A DNA stretch of 64,000 bases from Actinoplanes sp. NBC_00393 (GCF_036053395.1 NZ_CP107942.1:11026001-11090000); one strand, 5' to 3'. Counted from the first letter of the stretch, positions 16,279 through 24,841 are shown. Numbers and translations are program-made. Notes: generated by a model not told the origin, from the sequence alone.

Positions 16279-17709
16279 GTGACCAGGAAGAACGCCCGCA
16301 AGAGGTGGCTGATCGGGGCGGCGGCGGTGCTCGCTGTGCCGACCGCGCTGGTGGGCTACTCGATGCTGCCGTCGAACGCGGCGACGCTGCCGGCGGCCGG
16401 CGCGACCTATCAGCTCAAGGTGACCAAGAGCGGCATGTGCATCGACGTGCCGAGCGCCTCCAAGGACAACGGCGCGCTGCTGCAGCAGTGGGGCTGCACG
16501 TCCGGCGCGGCCTGGCAGCAGTTCAAGCTGGTCGCGGCCGGCTCGAACTACCTGCTGCAGAACGCGAACAGCGGCAAATGCATCGACGTGCCGGCCGGGT
16601 CGAAGACGTCCGGCGTGCAGCTCCAGCAGTGGGGTTGCGCCTCCGCGCAGACCAACCAGCAGTGGAAGCTCGCCGCCAGCGGCACCGGCACGTTCCAGAT
16701 CATCAACGTGAACAGCGGCCTGTGCATCAGCGACAAGGGCGCCTCGACCTCTTCCGGCGCGGCGATCATCCAGGAGACCTGCACCGCCAACTCGAACAAG
16801 CAGTGGGCGTTCACCCAGGTCAGCGGCGGGGGCGGCAGCACACCGGCGCCGGCCGCCGGGGTGGTCGGCTGGGCCGCGCAGAACGGCGGCGTGACCGGCG
16901 GCGCCGGTGGGTCGACGACCACGGTGACCACCGCGGCGGCCCTCGACTCGGCGCTGCAGGCGAGCGGGTCGCGGATCATCAAGGTCTCCGGAACGATCTC
17001 CCTGACCGGCATGCACAAGGTGACCTCGAACAAGACGATTCAGGGCGTCGGGGCCAACTCCGGCATCAAGGGCGGCGGCCTGAGCCTCTCCGGCGTCAGC
17101 AACGTCATCATCCAGAACCTGAACTTCTCCGGTTCGAGCGACGACGCGATCAACGTCCAGGACGGTTCGCGCAACGTCTGGATCGACCACAACACCTTCT
17201 CCAGCGCCGCGGACGGCCTGGTCGACGTGCGGCTCGGCTCCGACTACGTGACCGTCTCGTGGAACATCACGCGCAGCCACGACAAGACCATGCTGCTCGG
17301 TTCCGCCGACACCGACACCGGTGACCGCGGCAAGCTGCGCGTCACGTACCACCACAACTGGTTCGACGGGACCAACCAGCGGCACCCGCGGGTCCGGTTC
17401 GGCAACCCGGTGCACGTCTACAACAACTACTACGACGGCGTGACCAGCTACGGCGTCGCGTCGACGACCGAGGCCGGCGTGCTCGTCGAGGGCAACTACT
17501 TCGAGAACGTCTCCCGGCCGACGACGCTGGCCCAGGGCACCTCGCCGAACGGCAACCTGGTGCAGCGCAACAACCACTTCGTCAACTCGGGGACACCCCA
17601 GACCAACGGCACGGTCAAAGCTATTCCGTACGCCTACACGCTGGACACCGCCAGCACGGTGAAGTCGGTCGTCACCGCCGGCGCGGGCACCGGCAAGCTC
17701 GGCCTCTGA
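16279..17709 (+). CDS. Secreted pectate lyase (PL1) with N-terminal ricin-type CBM13
   Basis: 476 residues. GTG start, basic N-terminus, hydrophobic core and a SNAA-type signal cleavage near residue 34. Residues about 40-178 are a ricin-type beta-trefoil: three repeats with QQW (LLQQWGC, QLQQWGC, NKQWAF) and paired Cys. A GGGGSTPAPA linker (about 183-194) precedes a right-handed beta-helix (195-476) of PL1 type: GVVGWAAQNGGVTGG, TIQGVGANSGIKGGG, NVWIDHNTFSS, the Ca/catalytic motif DGLVDVRLGSDYVTVSWN, YHHNWFDGTNQRHPRVRFG with the catalytic Arg region, and VYNNYYDG. It cleaves polygalacturonate by beta-elimination outside the cell. Confidence 0.94.
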   Translation: MTRKNARKRWLIGAAAVLAVPTALVGYSMLPSNAATLPAAGATYQLKVTKSGMCIDVPSASKDNGALLQQWGCTSGAAWQQFKLVAAGSNYLLQNANSGKCIDVPAGSKTSGVQLQQWGCASAQTNQQWKLAASGTGTFQIINVNSGLCISDKGASTSSGAAIIQETCTANSNKQWAFTQVSGGGGSTPAPAAGVVGWAAQNGGVTGGAGGSTTTVTTAAALDSALQASGSRIIKVSGTISLTGMHKVTSNKTIQGVGANSGIKGGGLSLSGVSNVIIQNLNFSGSSDDAINVQDGSRNVWIDHNTFSSAADGLVDVRLGSDYVTVSWNITRSHDKTMLLGSADTDTGDRGKLRVTYHHNWFDGTNQRHPRVRFGNPVHVYNNYYDGVTSYGVASTTEAGVLVEGNYFENVSRPTTLAQGTSPNGNLVQRNNHFVNSGTPQTNGTVKAIPYAYTLDTASTVKSVVTAGAGTGKLGL

Positions 17710-17714
17710 CCGTT

Positions 17715-17742
17715 GGAAGGCCCGCCCTCGGGCGGGCCTTCC
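17715..17742 (+). terminator. Intrinsic terminator after the pectate lyase gene
   Basis: GGAAGGCCCGCC, a CTCG loop, then GGCGGGCCTTCC: a 12-bp perfect stem 5 bp after the stop codon. It is followed by GCTCTTG, not a full T-run. Confidence 0.85.
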
Positions 17743-17806
17743 GCTCTTGCGCGACCGGCGTAGGATCCCGCCTTTGGTATGGAAGATCGCGCATGGGGGC
17801 AAGGCT

Positions 17807-18592
17807 TTGAGTGACAACACTTCGCCGACGGTGAGTGTGGTGATCGCGGCGCTGAACGAGGCCCGCAACATTCCGCACGTACTGGGCAAACTGGGTCCCG
17901 AGGTGACCCAGGTGGTGCTCGTCGACGGTGGATCGAGCGACGACACGATCAAGGTGACCCTCGAGCACCGGCCGGACGCGACCGTGATCCAGCAGACGCG
18001 TACCGGTAAGGGCAACGCCCTCGTCTGCGGTTTCGCCGCGTGCACCGGCGACGTCATCGCGATGATCGACGCGGACGGTTCGGCCGACCCGGGTGAGATC
18101 CCTAACTTCGTGAAGGTGCTGACCGCCGGCGCCGACTACGCGAAGGGCACCCGGTTCGCCCTCGGCGGGCACAGCACCGACATCACCCACCTGCGCAATC
18201 TGGGCAACAAGGGACTCACCGGCCTGGTGAACGTGCTGTACGGCACCCGCTACACCGACCTGTGCCACGGCTACAACGTGTTCTGGCGGCGGATCGTCCC
18301 GCTCATGGACCTGCCCGACCCGGATCTGCCCGCGCCGGCCGACGGCGGCAAGCTCTGGGGCGACGGCTTCGAGGTGGAGACCCTGATCAACGTCCGGCTC
18401 GCGGCGGCCGGGGCGCGGGTGGCCGAGGTGGCGAACGTCGAGTACCCGCGGCTGCACGGGGAGAGCAACCTGAACACCTTCCGGGACGGCGCGCGCGTTC
18501 TGCGTACGATCGCCATCGAATTCATGCGGCATCGCCGCAAGCGTGCCGGCGGCGTCCGGCCGGCGCTGGCGGAGCGGGCTGCCGAACGGTGA
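17807..18592 (+). CDS. Family 2 glycosyltransferase (dolichyl-phosphate-mannose-synthase-like)
   Basis: 261 residues if started at the TTG at 17807, which follows GGGGGCAAGG at good spacing. An ATG at 17779 is in another frame and stops quickly. GT-A fold: VSVVIAALNEARNIPHVL at the start, VLVDGGSSDDT, GKGNAL, then the metal-binding MIDADGSADPGEI (about 87-99) and GTRF. The length and motifs resemble DPM1-type polyprenyl-phosphate sugar transferases without membrane anchors. Its stop overlaps the GTG of a second GT2 gene. With the downstream UDP-GlcNAc 2-epimerase it suggests surface glycan or exopolysaccharide assembly. Confidence 0.87.
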   Translation: MSDNTSPTVSVVIAALNEARNIPHVLGKLGPEVTQVVLVDGGSSDDTIKVTLEHRPDATVIQQTRTGKGNALVCGFAACTGDVIAMIDADGSADPGEIPNFVKVLTAGADYAKGTRFALGGHSTDITHLRNLGNKGLTGLVNVLYGTRYTDLCHGYNVFWRRIVPLMDLPDPDLPAPADGGKLWGDGFEVETLINVRLAAAGARVAEVANVEYPRLHGESNLNTFRDGARVLRTIAIEFMRHRRKRAGGVRPALAERAAER

Positions 18593-19518
18593 CCTCGGTC
18601 GCCGTCGTCATTCCCTGCCACAGCGCGGACCGCTGGGACCTGCTGCTCGGTGCGATCGCCTCGGCTCAGGCCCAGCAGCCGGCCGAGGTGATCGTGGTGG
18701 TCGACCACAACCCGGCGCTGCTCGACCGGCTGCAGGTCGCGGTGGGAGTGACCGTGCTCGCCAACCGCTACACCCGCGGCGTCTCCGGGACACGCAACAC
18801 CGGAGCCGAGCACGCGGGGACCGAACTGGTCGCCTTCCTGGACGACGACATCGTCGCCGCGCCGGGCTGGCTGGACCGGGTCGTCGCGGCGTTCGACGAT
18901 CCGGGGGTGGTCGGCGCCGGCAGCGCCATCCGGCCGAACTGGCTGCGGGCGCGGCCGCGCTGGTTCCCGGACGAGTTCCTGTGGGCGGTCGGCGGTTCCT
19001 ATCCGGGGCTGCCGACCAGCACCGCGCCGGTCCGCAACGTCTGGTCGGCCGGCATGGTGGTGCGGCGCGACGCGTTCCTCACGGTCGGCGGCTTCCGCAC
19101 CGAGTTCGGCAAGGTGGGCGACCGGATGAAGCCGGAGGACACCGAGCTGTGCCTGCGGATGGCCGCGGCCGGCGGGCGGTGGATGTTCGTGCCGGAGGCC
19201 GTCATCGAGCATGCGGTCCCGGCCGGGCGGGACGATCTGCGGCATTTCGTCCGGCGGTGCTGGCAGGAGGGGCGCGGGAAGATCGCCATGTCCGGCCTGA
19301 AGTCGGGTGAGGGTCTCACGTCGGAACGGGACTACGCGCGGCGGGTGCTGCCGCGGGCTTTCGCCCGGGAGGTGGCGGCCGCCGCCCGGGGGAGGGGCGG
19401 CGACCACCTGCGACGGGCCGGCGCGATCCTGTTCGGGGTCACGCTCGCCGGCCTGGGCGCGGCGACCGAACTGGCCGCCGCGCGCCCGTTCCGACGCTTA
19501 CGCGCGGCCGCCCAATAG
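18589..19518 (+). CDS. Family 2 glycosyltransferase
   Basis: 309 residues from a GTG that overlaps the upstream stop. GT-A motifs: VAVVIPCHSADRWDLL, VIVVVDHNP, GVSGTRNTGAEHA, FLDDDIVAAPGWL (DxD metal site near 80) and the acceptor-side KPEDTELCLRM (about 180-190). A weakly hydrophobic C-terminal stretch near 280-300 may be a membrane anchor. Coupled to the preceding GT2. The sugar and acceptor cannot be told. The stop codon falls inside a 20-bp tandem repeat. Confidence 0.87.
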   Translation: MTSVAVVIPCHSADRWDLLLGAIASAQAQQPAEVIVVVDHNPALLDRLQVAVGVTVLANRYTRGVSGTRNTGAEHAGTELVAFLDDDIVAAPGWLDRVVAAFDDPGVVGAGSAIRPNWLRARPRWFPDEFLWAVGGSYPGLPTSTAPVRNVWSAGMVVRRDAFLTVGGFRTEFGKVGDRMKPEDTELCLRMAAAGGRWMFVPEAVIEHAVPAGRDDLRHFVRRCWQEGRGKIAMSGLKSGEGLTSERDYARRVLPRAFAREVAAAARGRGGDHLRRAGAILFGVTLAGLGAATELAAARPFRRLRAAAQ

Positions 19519-19622
19519 CGACCGCGGCCGCCCAATAGCGACCGCGGTCGGCCAAAACCGACCGCGGCCGACTGAGAACCGACCGCGGCCGCCTGGAAGC
19601 GGCCGCAGTCGCTTGGACGAGG
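19504..19622. repeat. 20-21-bp tandem repeat across the ends of two convergent genes
   Basis: Six diverging units start at 19504, 19524, 19544, 19564, 19585 and 19605. The first two are identical (GCGGCCGCCCAATAGCGACC) and the first contains the GT2 stop codon TAG. The units are rich in CCGCGG/GCGGCC self-complementary pieces and fill the whole gap up to the stop of the flavoprotein gene, so they may act as a two-way transcription barrier. Confidence 0.8.
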
Positions 19623-19624
19623 CG

Positions 19625-20923
19625 TCAGGCCGTGGCCAGAAGCTGGTCCAGGATCCGCTCGCCGATGCCGTTCTGGTAGAGCCAGAGCCCGTTGGTCTGG
19701 CCGCGGAAACTCGGCTCACCCCCCAGCGGACCGTCCAGCATGAACCCGGACGCCAGGCCGATGCCGAACAGCCCGGGCACCGGTTCGCCGTCCGCGTCGA
19801 GCACCCGGCATCGGGTGTCGACCAGCGGCGGCGTTCCCGGCCCGGTGCCGTGCAGTGGCACCGGGCGACCGTCCTCGTCGAAGACCGGGACGGTCACCGG
19901 CCGGTAGCCGAACGCCGGGATGATGACCGCCGCCTCCTTGAGCAGGGTCGTGACACCGTCGTCGACCGCCGGGTCGAGCGGCACGAGCCGGACCCGCTCC
20001 TCGGCCCCCGACCGGATCCCGCGCAGCAGGTCCCGGGAGTCCCAGCGCAGGCCGGCGAGCCGGTACACCCGCTGGGTGAGCGGGCACAGGTCGTCGGGCC
20101 CGAACTCGGTGTAGCCCTCGGCGTGAGCGTCCTCCGCGGTCGGGTAGAAGATCCGCGGCGGCCGGCGGTGCAGGATGGTGATGTCGCCCGGACCGAACTC
20201 GCCGCCCACCTGGTTGAGCAGCACCCAGGCCGCGGAGAAGGCGCTGTGCGAGCCGCCGACGATCACCACCCGGTGGTGGCCGGCCGCGGTGAGCATGTCA
20301 CCGAGCAGGTCCGGGCCGCCGGCGGTCAGCACCTGCTCGGTACGCACGACGCGCTCCGCGTACCCGTCGGCGAGGCGAACCCCGGGAACGATCGGATCGG
20401 TCAGGGCCCGCTCGGCGTCCTGATGACCGCCGAGCGCGCTGATCACGTACCGAGACCGCAGCTCGACGATGTCGTCCCCACTGGCCAGCGTGGTCGCGAA
20501 ACCACCGTCGGCCGTGCGGCGGATCGACATGGCCCGGGTCCGGGGGAGGAACCGGCTGACCGGATGGGCGTCGACCGCGCCGCGCAGGGCCGCGCCGATC
20601 TCGGCCAGGAAGTCGCTGACGACCGGCAGCGGCGCCGCGGACTGCCGGTACTGCTCGAGCCGCCGGTACGGCTCGCTGTCGGTGACCGGCGCGAACAGGT
20701 CGCCTTCCGCGGCGAGGCACTCCAGAAACGTGCCGCCGGCGGTGTCCGAGTTGATCAGGTGCCGGCCGATCGTCCCGGGTCCCATCCGGTCGCCCTGGTC
20801 GACCACGGCCACACCGGCGTCCAGCAGGCGGGGCAGCAGTCCCCGCTGTTCCGCGTTGACCAGCGGCCCGGTGCCGGCCGGCCCGGCGCCGAGGAAGACC
20901 GCGTGCAGAGTCGTGTCGCTCAT
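19625..20923 (-). CDS. FAD/NAD(P)-binding flavoprotein
   Basis: 432 residues from ATG (MSDTTLHAVFLGAGPAG). The dinucleotide-binding motif GAGPAGTGP lies at about 11-19. A second nucleotide-binding motif, VVIVGGSHSAFSAAW, is near residue 220, and a C-terminal GLFGIGLASG motif is typical of flavoprotein oxidoreductases. The two-Rossmann layout resembles flavin monooxygenases and lysine/ornithine N-hydroxylases. The ATG overlaps the stop of the upstream alpha/alpha-barrel gene (ATGA), so the two are co-translated. The product is probably an oxidoreductase of a specialised or cell-surface pathway; substrate unknown. Confidence 0.75.
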   Translation of the reverse strand: MSDTTLHAVFLGAGPAGTGPLVNAEQRGLLPRLLDAGVAVVDQGDRMGPGTIGRHLINSDTAGGTFLECLAAEGDLFAPVTDSEPYRRLEQYRQSAAPLPVVSDFLAEIGAALRGAVDAHPVSRFLPRTRAMSIRRTADGGFATTLASGDDIVELRSRYVISALGGHQDAERALTDPIVPGVRLADGYAERVVRTEQVLTAGGPDLLGDMLTAAGHHRVVIVGGSHSAFSAAWVLLNQVGGEFGPGDITILHRRPPRIFYPTAEDAHAEGYTEFGPDDLCPLTQRVYRLAGLRWDSRDLLRGIRSGAEERVRLVPLDPAVDDGVTTLLKEAAVIIPAFGYRPVTVPVFDEDGRPVPLHGTGPGTPPLVDTRCRVLDADGEPVPGLFGIGLASGFMLDGPLGGEPSFRGQTNGLWLYQNGIGERILDQLLATA

Positions 20924-22017
20924 ACCAGGAACCTCGGCTCGAGGGTGCCGCCGTCGCGGAGATCGAGGGCCTGGACGGCGAAGGCGGTCACCCACACGTT
21001 GACGTGCGGAACCGGCTCGCCGTCACTGAGCCGCCCGAACCACCATCCGCCCCGGCTGCGCACGTCGTCGGTCTCGGCCTGCTGCCCGGCGACGTGCGCG
21101 GTCAGTTCGGCCAGCCGGCCCGGCAGGCCGTGCAGGCTCGCCAGACGAAGAGCCTGAGCCTGTACGTCCACCCGCTCCGCATGAACCGGTGTGCCCGCCC
21201 GGACGAAGCGGGGAACCGTGCCGTCCTCACGTTGCAGGCTGAGCAGCCACTCGGTGGCGCGGCGGGAGGCGGCGACGAAGTCCGGCCGGTCGAGGAGCAG
21301 GCCGACGGCCCAGAGCCCTTCGGCGGCGTACTCGTGCGGGTGCACGTGGATCCCGTCCGGGTGCCCGATCGATCCGTCGCCGGCCTGGATCGCGCAGGCG
21401 TACTCGCAGGCCCGGATCGCGGCGTCCCGGTAGTCGGCCCGGCCGGTCAGCTCGGCGAGGTTGGCCAGGCCGAGGGCCACCTTGGTGTGGTAGCCGCCGG
21501 GCTGCCACGACCAGTCGTCGGCCTCCGGGGCGAACGTCCCGGTCGCGGCGTCCCAGATCGGGCGGAACGCGCCGTCGGGCCGCTGCGCCGTGCCGGTCAG
21601 CCAGTCCGCGGCGCGTACCGCGGTCTTGAGGTGACGATCGTCACCGGTGATCCGGTAGAGGTTGGCGAGCCCGTTCACGATGACGCCGGTGTCGAAGGCG
21701 TACACCAGGTCCTTCTTGGCGGCGAAGGGGCCGTCGTGCAGGGGGACCAGGCACCGGAAGGCTCCGGTGGGCCCGTCCGCGGTCCGCTCCAGCCAGTCAC
21801 CGGCGGCGACCGCGGCGGCCCGGTGCCGGGGGTCGCCGGTACGGGCGTACACCTGGCAGAACAGTGTGGTGAGGTAGCCGGTGATCTCGGCGTACAGGTA
21901 CGGGTGGTCATGGCGTTCGGTGTCGTACCAGGCGGCGAAGCCACCGTCGGGGTGCTGCACACCCGACTCGACGAGCCAACTGACCCCCGCGTCGATCCGG
22001 TTGGCGATCTTGCGCAT
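20920..22017 (-). CDS. Alpha/alpha-barrel protein (six-hairpin glycosidase or terpene-cyclase-like toroid)
   Basis: 365 residues made of repeated helix pairs with DGxF/DGAF loops: HPDGGFAAWYDTE, GPTGAFRCLVP, RPDGAFRPIWD, AGDGSIGHPDGIHVHPHEYAAEGLW and REDGTVPRFVRAG. This regular pattern fits an (alpha/alpha)6 toroid as in AGE epimerases, glycosidases and prenyltransferase/squalene-cyclase proteins. No signal peptide is seen. It is translated just before the flavoprotein gene and is divergent from the UDP-GlcNAc 2-epimerase gene. Exact activity is not recognisable. Confidence 0.65.
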   Translation of the reverse strand: MRKIANRIDAGVSWLVESGVQHPDGGFAAWYDTERHDHPYLYAEITGYLTTLFCQVYARTGDPRHRAAAVAAGDWLERTADGPTGAFRCLVPLHDGPFAAKKDLVYAFDTGVIVNGLANLYRITGDDRHLKTAVRAADWLTGTAQRPDGAFRPIWDAATGTFAPEADDWSWQPGGYHTKVALGLANLAELTGRADYRDAAIRACEYACAIQAGDGSIGHPDGIHVHPHEYAAEGLWAVGLLLDRPDFVAASRRATEWLLSLQREDGTVPRFVRAGTPVHAERVDVQAQALRLASLHGLPGRLAELTAHVAGQQAETDDVRSRGGWWFGRLSDGEPVPHVNVWVTAFAVQALDLRDGGTLEPRFLV

Positions 22018-22114
22018 CGCGAGAGCTTTTCACGATCACCGGAATCCGGAAAGTCTCCTGTCTTAATGCTGATCGAACGGCCTCCGCGAGCCTAAATGCC
22101 TTGCGACCAGCCAG

Positions 22115-22220
22115 TAGCTTGATCGCGACGGGGGAGGAACCACCGCCGGCCCGGCGCCGGTGGGGCACAGCCGTGCGCTTCTCTCGCCACCGAGACACCC
22201 GGAGCTGTGGAGAAGAGAAC
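22115..22220 (+). promoter_or_regulatory. Promoter -10 and structured leader of the UDP-GlcNAc 2-epimerase gene
   Basis: A TAGCTT -10-like box (22115-22120) would start a leader of about 95 nt. The leader begins GACGGGGGAGGAACCACC and can fold a CCACCG/CGGTGG hairpin. CACAGC (22166-22171) can pair with GCTGTG (22204-22209), and CTTCTC (22178-22183) with GAGAAG (22210-22215). The two pairings interleave, giving an H-type pseudoknot. GAGAAG is part of the ribosome-binding site just before the GTG at 22221. No known riboswitch class could be assigned. Confidence 0.4.
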
Positions 22221-23378
22221 GTGTCGCGTCCCGAAGTCCACCTGATCGGAGGCACCCGCCCCGAAGCCGTCAAACTGGCGCCCGTCGTGCTGGCGATGCG
22301 CGAGCAACGGCTGCTCACCCCGGTCGTGGTGGCCAGCGGTCAGCACCCGGCCATGGTCGCCCAGGCGCTCGCCGCCTTCGGCCTGGCGCCGGACCGTACG
22401 CTCCACTTCGACCGGAGCACCGGCCGGCAGGCGGAACTGCTCGCCGAGATGGTGCGCGGGCTCGACGAGCTGTGGGAGACCCGTGCCCCGGCCGCTGTGA
22501 TCGTCCAGGGGGACACCACCACGAGCCTGGCCGGCGCGCTCGCCGCGTTCTGGCGCCGCATCCCGGTGGTGCACCTGGAGGCCGGCCTGCGCTCCGGTGA
22601 CCCGGCCTCGCCGTTCCCGGAGGAGGCCAACCGGCGGCTGGTCACCCGGCTCGCCGCCCTGCACCTGGCGCCGACCCCGCTGGCCGCACTGAACCTGGTC
22701 GGCGACAACGTCGCCCCGGCCGACGTGCTGATCACCGGGAACACCGTGGTGGACGCCGCGGCGGCGATGGCCGCGCGCCGGACAGTGACGCCGCGGACCG
22801 GGGGCCGGCGCCTGATCCTGGTGACCGCCCACCGGCGCGAGTCGTGGGGTGAGCCGCTGGACCGGATCCTCGCGGCGGTCAAACAGTTGATCGCCCGGTA
22901 TCCGGACGTCGAGGTGGTCCTGCCGAGCCACCCGAATCCGGCGGTTCGTGCCCAGGTCGACGCCGCCCTCGCCGGGGTGGAACGGGTGACGGTCACCGGC
23001 CCGCTGCCGTACCCGGAGCTGACCCGCCTGCTCGCCGAGGCCTATCTGGTGCTCACCGACTCCGGCGGGATCCAGGAGGAGGCCCCGTCGTACGGGGTGC
23101 CGGTCCTGGTCCTGCGGGACGTGACCGAACGCGTCGAGTCGCTGGACGCCGGCTGCGCCGAACTGGTCGGCTCGGACACCGCGGCGATCGTCAAGGTGGC
23201 CTCCGCGTTGCTCGACGACCGGAGCCGGCGGGATGCCATGGTCGCCGGCGTCAACCCGTACGGTGACGGACGTGCGGCCTGGCGCACCGCCCAGGCCGCC
23301 GCCGCCCTGCTCGGCCTGGCCCCCGTGCCGGATCCGATGCCCCCGCACGATGCCGGACTTCACCTGATTCGAAGATGA
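22221..23378 (+). CDS. wecB: UDP-N-acetylglucosamine 2-epimerase, non-hydrolysing
   Basis: 385 residues from GTG with an AGAAGAG ribosome-binding site. Hallmarks of the family are GGTRPEAVKLAPV at the start, GQHPAMV, VQGDTTTSL (Asp), HLEAGLRSGD and FPEEANRRL (both Glu), VTAHRRESWG (His), SHPNPAV, and LTDSGGIQEEAPSYGVPVLVLR for UDP binding. All residues expected for interconverting UDP-GlcNAc and UDP-ManNAc are visible. ManNAc would feed a surface polysaccharide or teichoic-acid-type linkage unit. The two GT2 genes and the divergent flavoprotein pair are likely functional neighbours. Confidence 0.93.
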   Translation: MSRPEVHLIGGTRPEAVKLAPVVLAMREQRLLTPVVVASGQHPAMVAQALAAFGLAPDRTLHFDRSTGRQAELLAEMVRGLDELWETRAPAAVIVQGDTTTSLAGALAAFWRRIPVVHLEAGLRSGDPASPFPEEANRRLVTRLAALHLAPTPLAALNLVGDNVAPADVLITGNTVVDAAAAMAARRTVTPRTGGRRLILVTAHRRESWGEPLDRILAAVKQLIARYPDVEVVLPSHPNPAVRAQVDAALAGVERVTVTGPLPYPELTRLLAEAYLVLTDSGGIQEEAPSYGVPVLVLRDVTERVESLDAGCAELVGSDTAAIVKVASALLDDRSRRDAMVAGVNPYGDGRAAWRTAQAAAALLGLAPVPDPMPPHDAGLHLIRR

Positions 23379-23427
23379 TCTGCTGGGTACATCTCTGTCG
23401 TCCCGTTCGCCGGATCGAGGAGGTCTC

Positions 23428-23799
23428 ATGAGTGCTGTCGCCAATCCCGCAACCGTCCAGGACTGCCTGCGGGTGGGCGCCGGTTTCTCGCAGGGCGACC
23501 GTGCCTGGATCGCCGAGCAGTGCGCCACCCTGGACGCCCGGCTCGCCGCGTTCCACGCTGACGCCACCGAGTTGGAGATCTCGGTGAAGGACCGCGGCGC
23601 CCGCGGTCAGAAGGTCACCCTCGAGTGCTGGATCGGCGGCCGCGACAAGGTCGTCACCACCTCCAGCGAGGAGGACCTGCACGCCGCCGTGATGGACTGC
23701 CGCGACGACCTGCGCCGCCGCCTGAACGACGCGAAGACCAAGCAGGAGCCGCGGCACAACCGGCACCTGCGCGAGGTTCCGCAGCCCGAGGAGTCGTGA
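23428..23799 (+). CDS. HPF/RaiA-like ribosome-associated protein (short form)
   Basis: 123 residues from an ATG with a GAGGAGG ribosome-binding site. The sequence fits the ribosome hibernation factor/S30AE fold: LRVGAGFSQGDRAWI, a central strand TELEISVKDRGARGQKVTLECWI, and an amphipathic helix EDLHAAVMDCRDDLRRRLNDAKTK with a basic tail. Such proteins bind the 30S subunit decoding site in stationary phase. It is shorter and more diverged than the main actinobacterial HPF, so the call is by fold. A very strong terminator overlaps its stop codon. Confidence 0.7.
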   Translation: MSAVANPATVQDCLRVGAGFSQGDRAWIAEQCATLDARLAAFHADATELEISVKDRGARGQKVTLECWIGGRDKVVTTSSEEDLHAAVMDCRDDLRRRLNDAKTKQEPRHNRHLREVPQPEES

Positions 23800-23842
23800 T
23801 CATCACAGTGCCCCCGGGCTGCCCGGGGGCACTGTGATGATC
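23798..23842 (+). terminator. 22-bp perfect-stem terminator overlapping a stop codon
   Basis: Two exact 22-bp arms starting GATCATCACAGTGCCCCC are separated by a single T (real loop about 7 nt). The 5' arm begins inside the TGA stop of the HPF-like gene. There is little T-run after it (AATCTTG), so it may work in both directions. Confidence 0.85.
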
Positions 23843-23932
23843 AATCTTGTGGGAACGGGGCGGCCCGGCCGACTAACCTGCATGCTCGCCGGTAAGGATC
23901 ATCGGCGAGAACTTCAGGAAGGACGCCCGCAC

Positions 23933-24841
23933 GTGACCCTGACCCAGCAGGCCCCTGCTCCCCGCGCCGCCGCCGAGCTCAGCACCGACCAGGCCGTGCT
24001 CATCGTGCACGGCCGGGACCGGACCGGAATCGTGGCGGCGGTCAGCGCGGTGCTCGGCCGGCACGAGGCGAACATCGTGTCGCTGGATCAGCACTCGGAC
24101 AATCCGCACGGCGGGGCGTTCTTCCAGCGCACGGTCTTCGGCAAGCCCGGTCTGAAGGCGGCGCTCCCGCAGATCGAGCAGGACCTGCGGGACCAGCTGG
24201 CCGACGGGTTCGAGCTGGAGTACACGCTGCGCGATCTGTCGGTGCCGAAGCGGGTGGCGATCTTCGCCTCGAAGGCCGACCACTGCCTGCTCGACCTGCT
24301 GTGGCGGCACCGGCGCGGCGAGCTGCCGATCAACGTGGCCATGGTGATCTCCAACCACGCGGACAGCGCGGACGAGGTGCGCTCGTTCGGCATCCCGTTC
24401 TTCCACGTGCCGTCGCCGGCCGGGCCGGACAAGTCCGCCGCCGAAGCGCAGCACCTGCGGCTGCTGGCGGGCAACGTGGACTTCATCGTGCTGGCCCGGT
24501 ACATGCAGATCCTGAGCGGGGACTTCATCGAGCGGGTGGGCGTACCGATCATCAACATCCACCACAGCTTCCTGCCGGCCTTCATCGGCGCCGGGCCCTA
24601 TGCCAAGGCCAAGCAGCGCGGCGTCAAGCTGATCGGGGCCACCGCCCACTACGTCACCGAGGACCTGGACGAGGGCCCGATCATCGAACAGGACGTGGTA
24701 CGCGTGAGCCACGCCCACACCGTCACCGAGCTGCAGCGACGCGGCGCCGACGTGGAACGCGCGGTGCTCTCCCGCGCAGTCCTCTGGCACGCCGAGGACC
24801 GCGTCATCCGGCACGGCAACCACACCATCGTCTTCCCATAG
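23933..24841 (+). CDS. purU: Formyltetrahydrofolate deformylase
   Basis: 302 residues from the GTG at 23933, preceded by AGGAAGGA. An N-terminal ACT domain (about 20-95: AVLIVHGRDRTGIVAAVSAVLGRHEANIVSLDQH) is followed by the formyltransferase fold: KRVAIFASKADHCLLDLLWRHRRGELP, VISNH, and FIVLARYMQILSGDF. The catalytic signature INIHHSFLPAFIGAGPY and the Asp of YVTEDLDEGPII are present. The enzyme hydrolyses 10-formyl-THF to formate and THF, balancing one-carbon pools. The leader contains a 7-bp hairpin (CTCGCCG/CGGCGAG, 23885-23909). Confidence 0.96.
   Translation: MTLTQQAPAPRAAAELSTDQAVLIVHGRDRTGIVAAVSAVLGRHEANIVSLDQHSDNPHGGAFFQRTVFGKPGLKAALPQIEQDLRDQLADGFELEYTLRDLSVPKRVAIFASKADHCLLDLLWRHRRGELPINVAMVISNHADSADEVRSFGIPFFHVPSPAGPDKSAAEAQHLRLLAGNVDFIVLARYMQILSGDFIERVGVPIINIHHSFLPAFIGAGPYAKAKQRGVKLIGATAHYVTEDLDEGPIIEQDVVRVSHAHTVTELQRRGADVERAVLSRAVLWHAEDRVIRHGNHTIVFP

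Noticed and set aside
22121..22220. Known c-di-AMP (ydaO) riboswitch
   Set aside because: Only the first ~15 bases resemble it. The conserved second half (CCGACAGCTAACC-type) is missing. Kept only as an unassigned structured leader.
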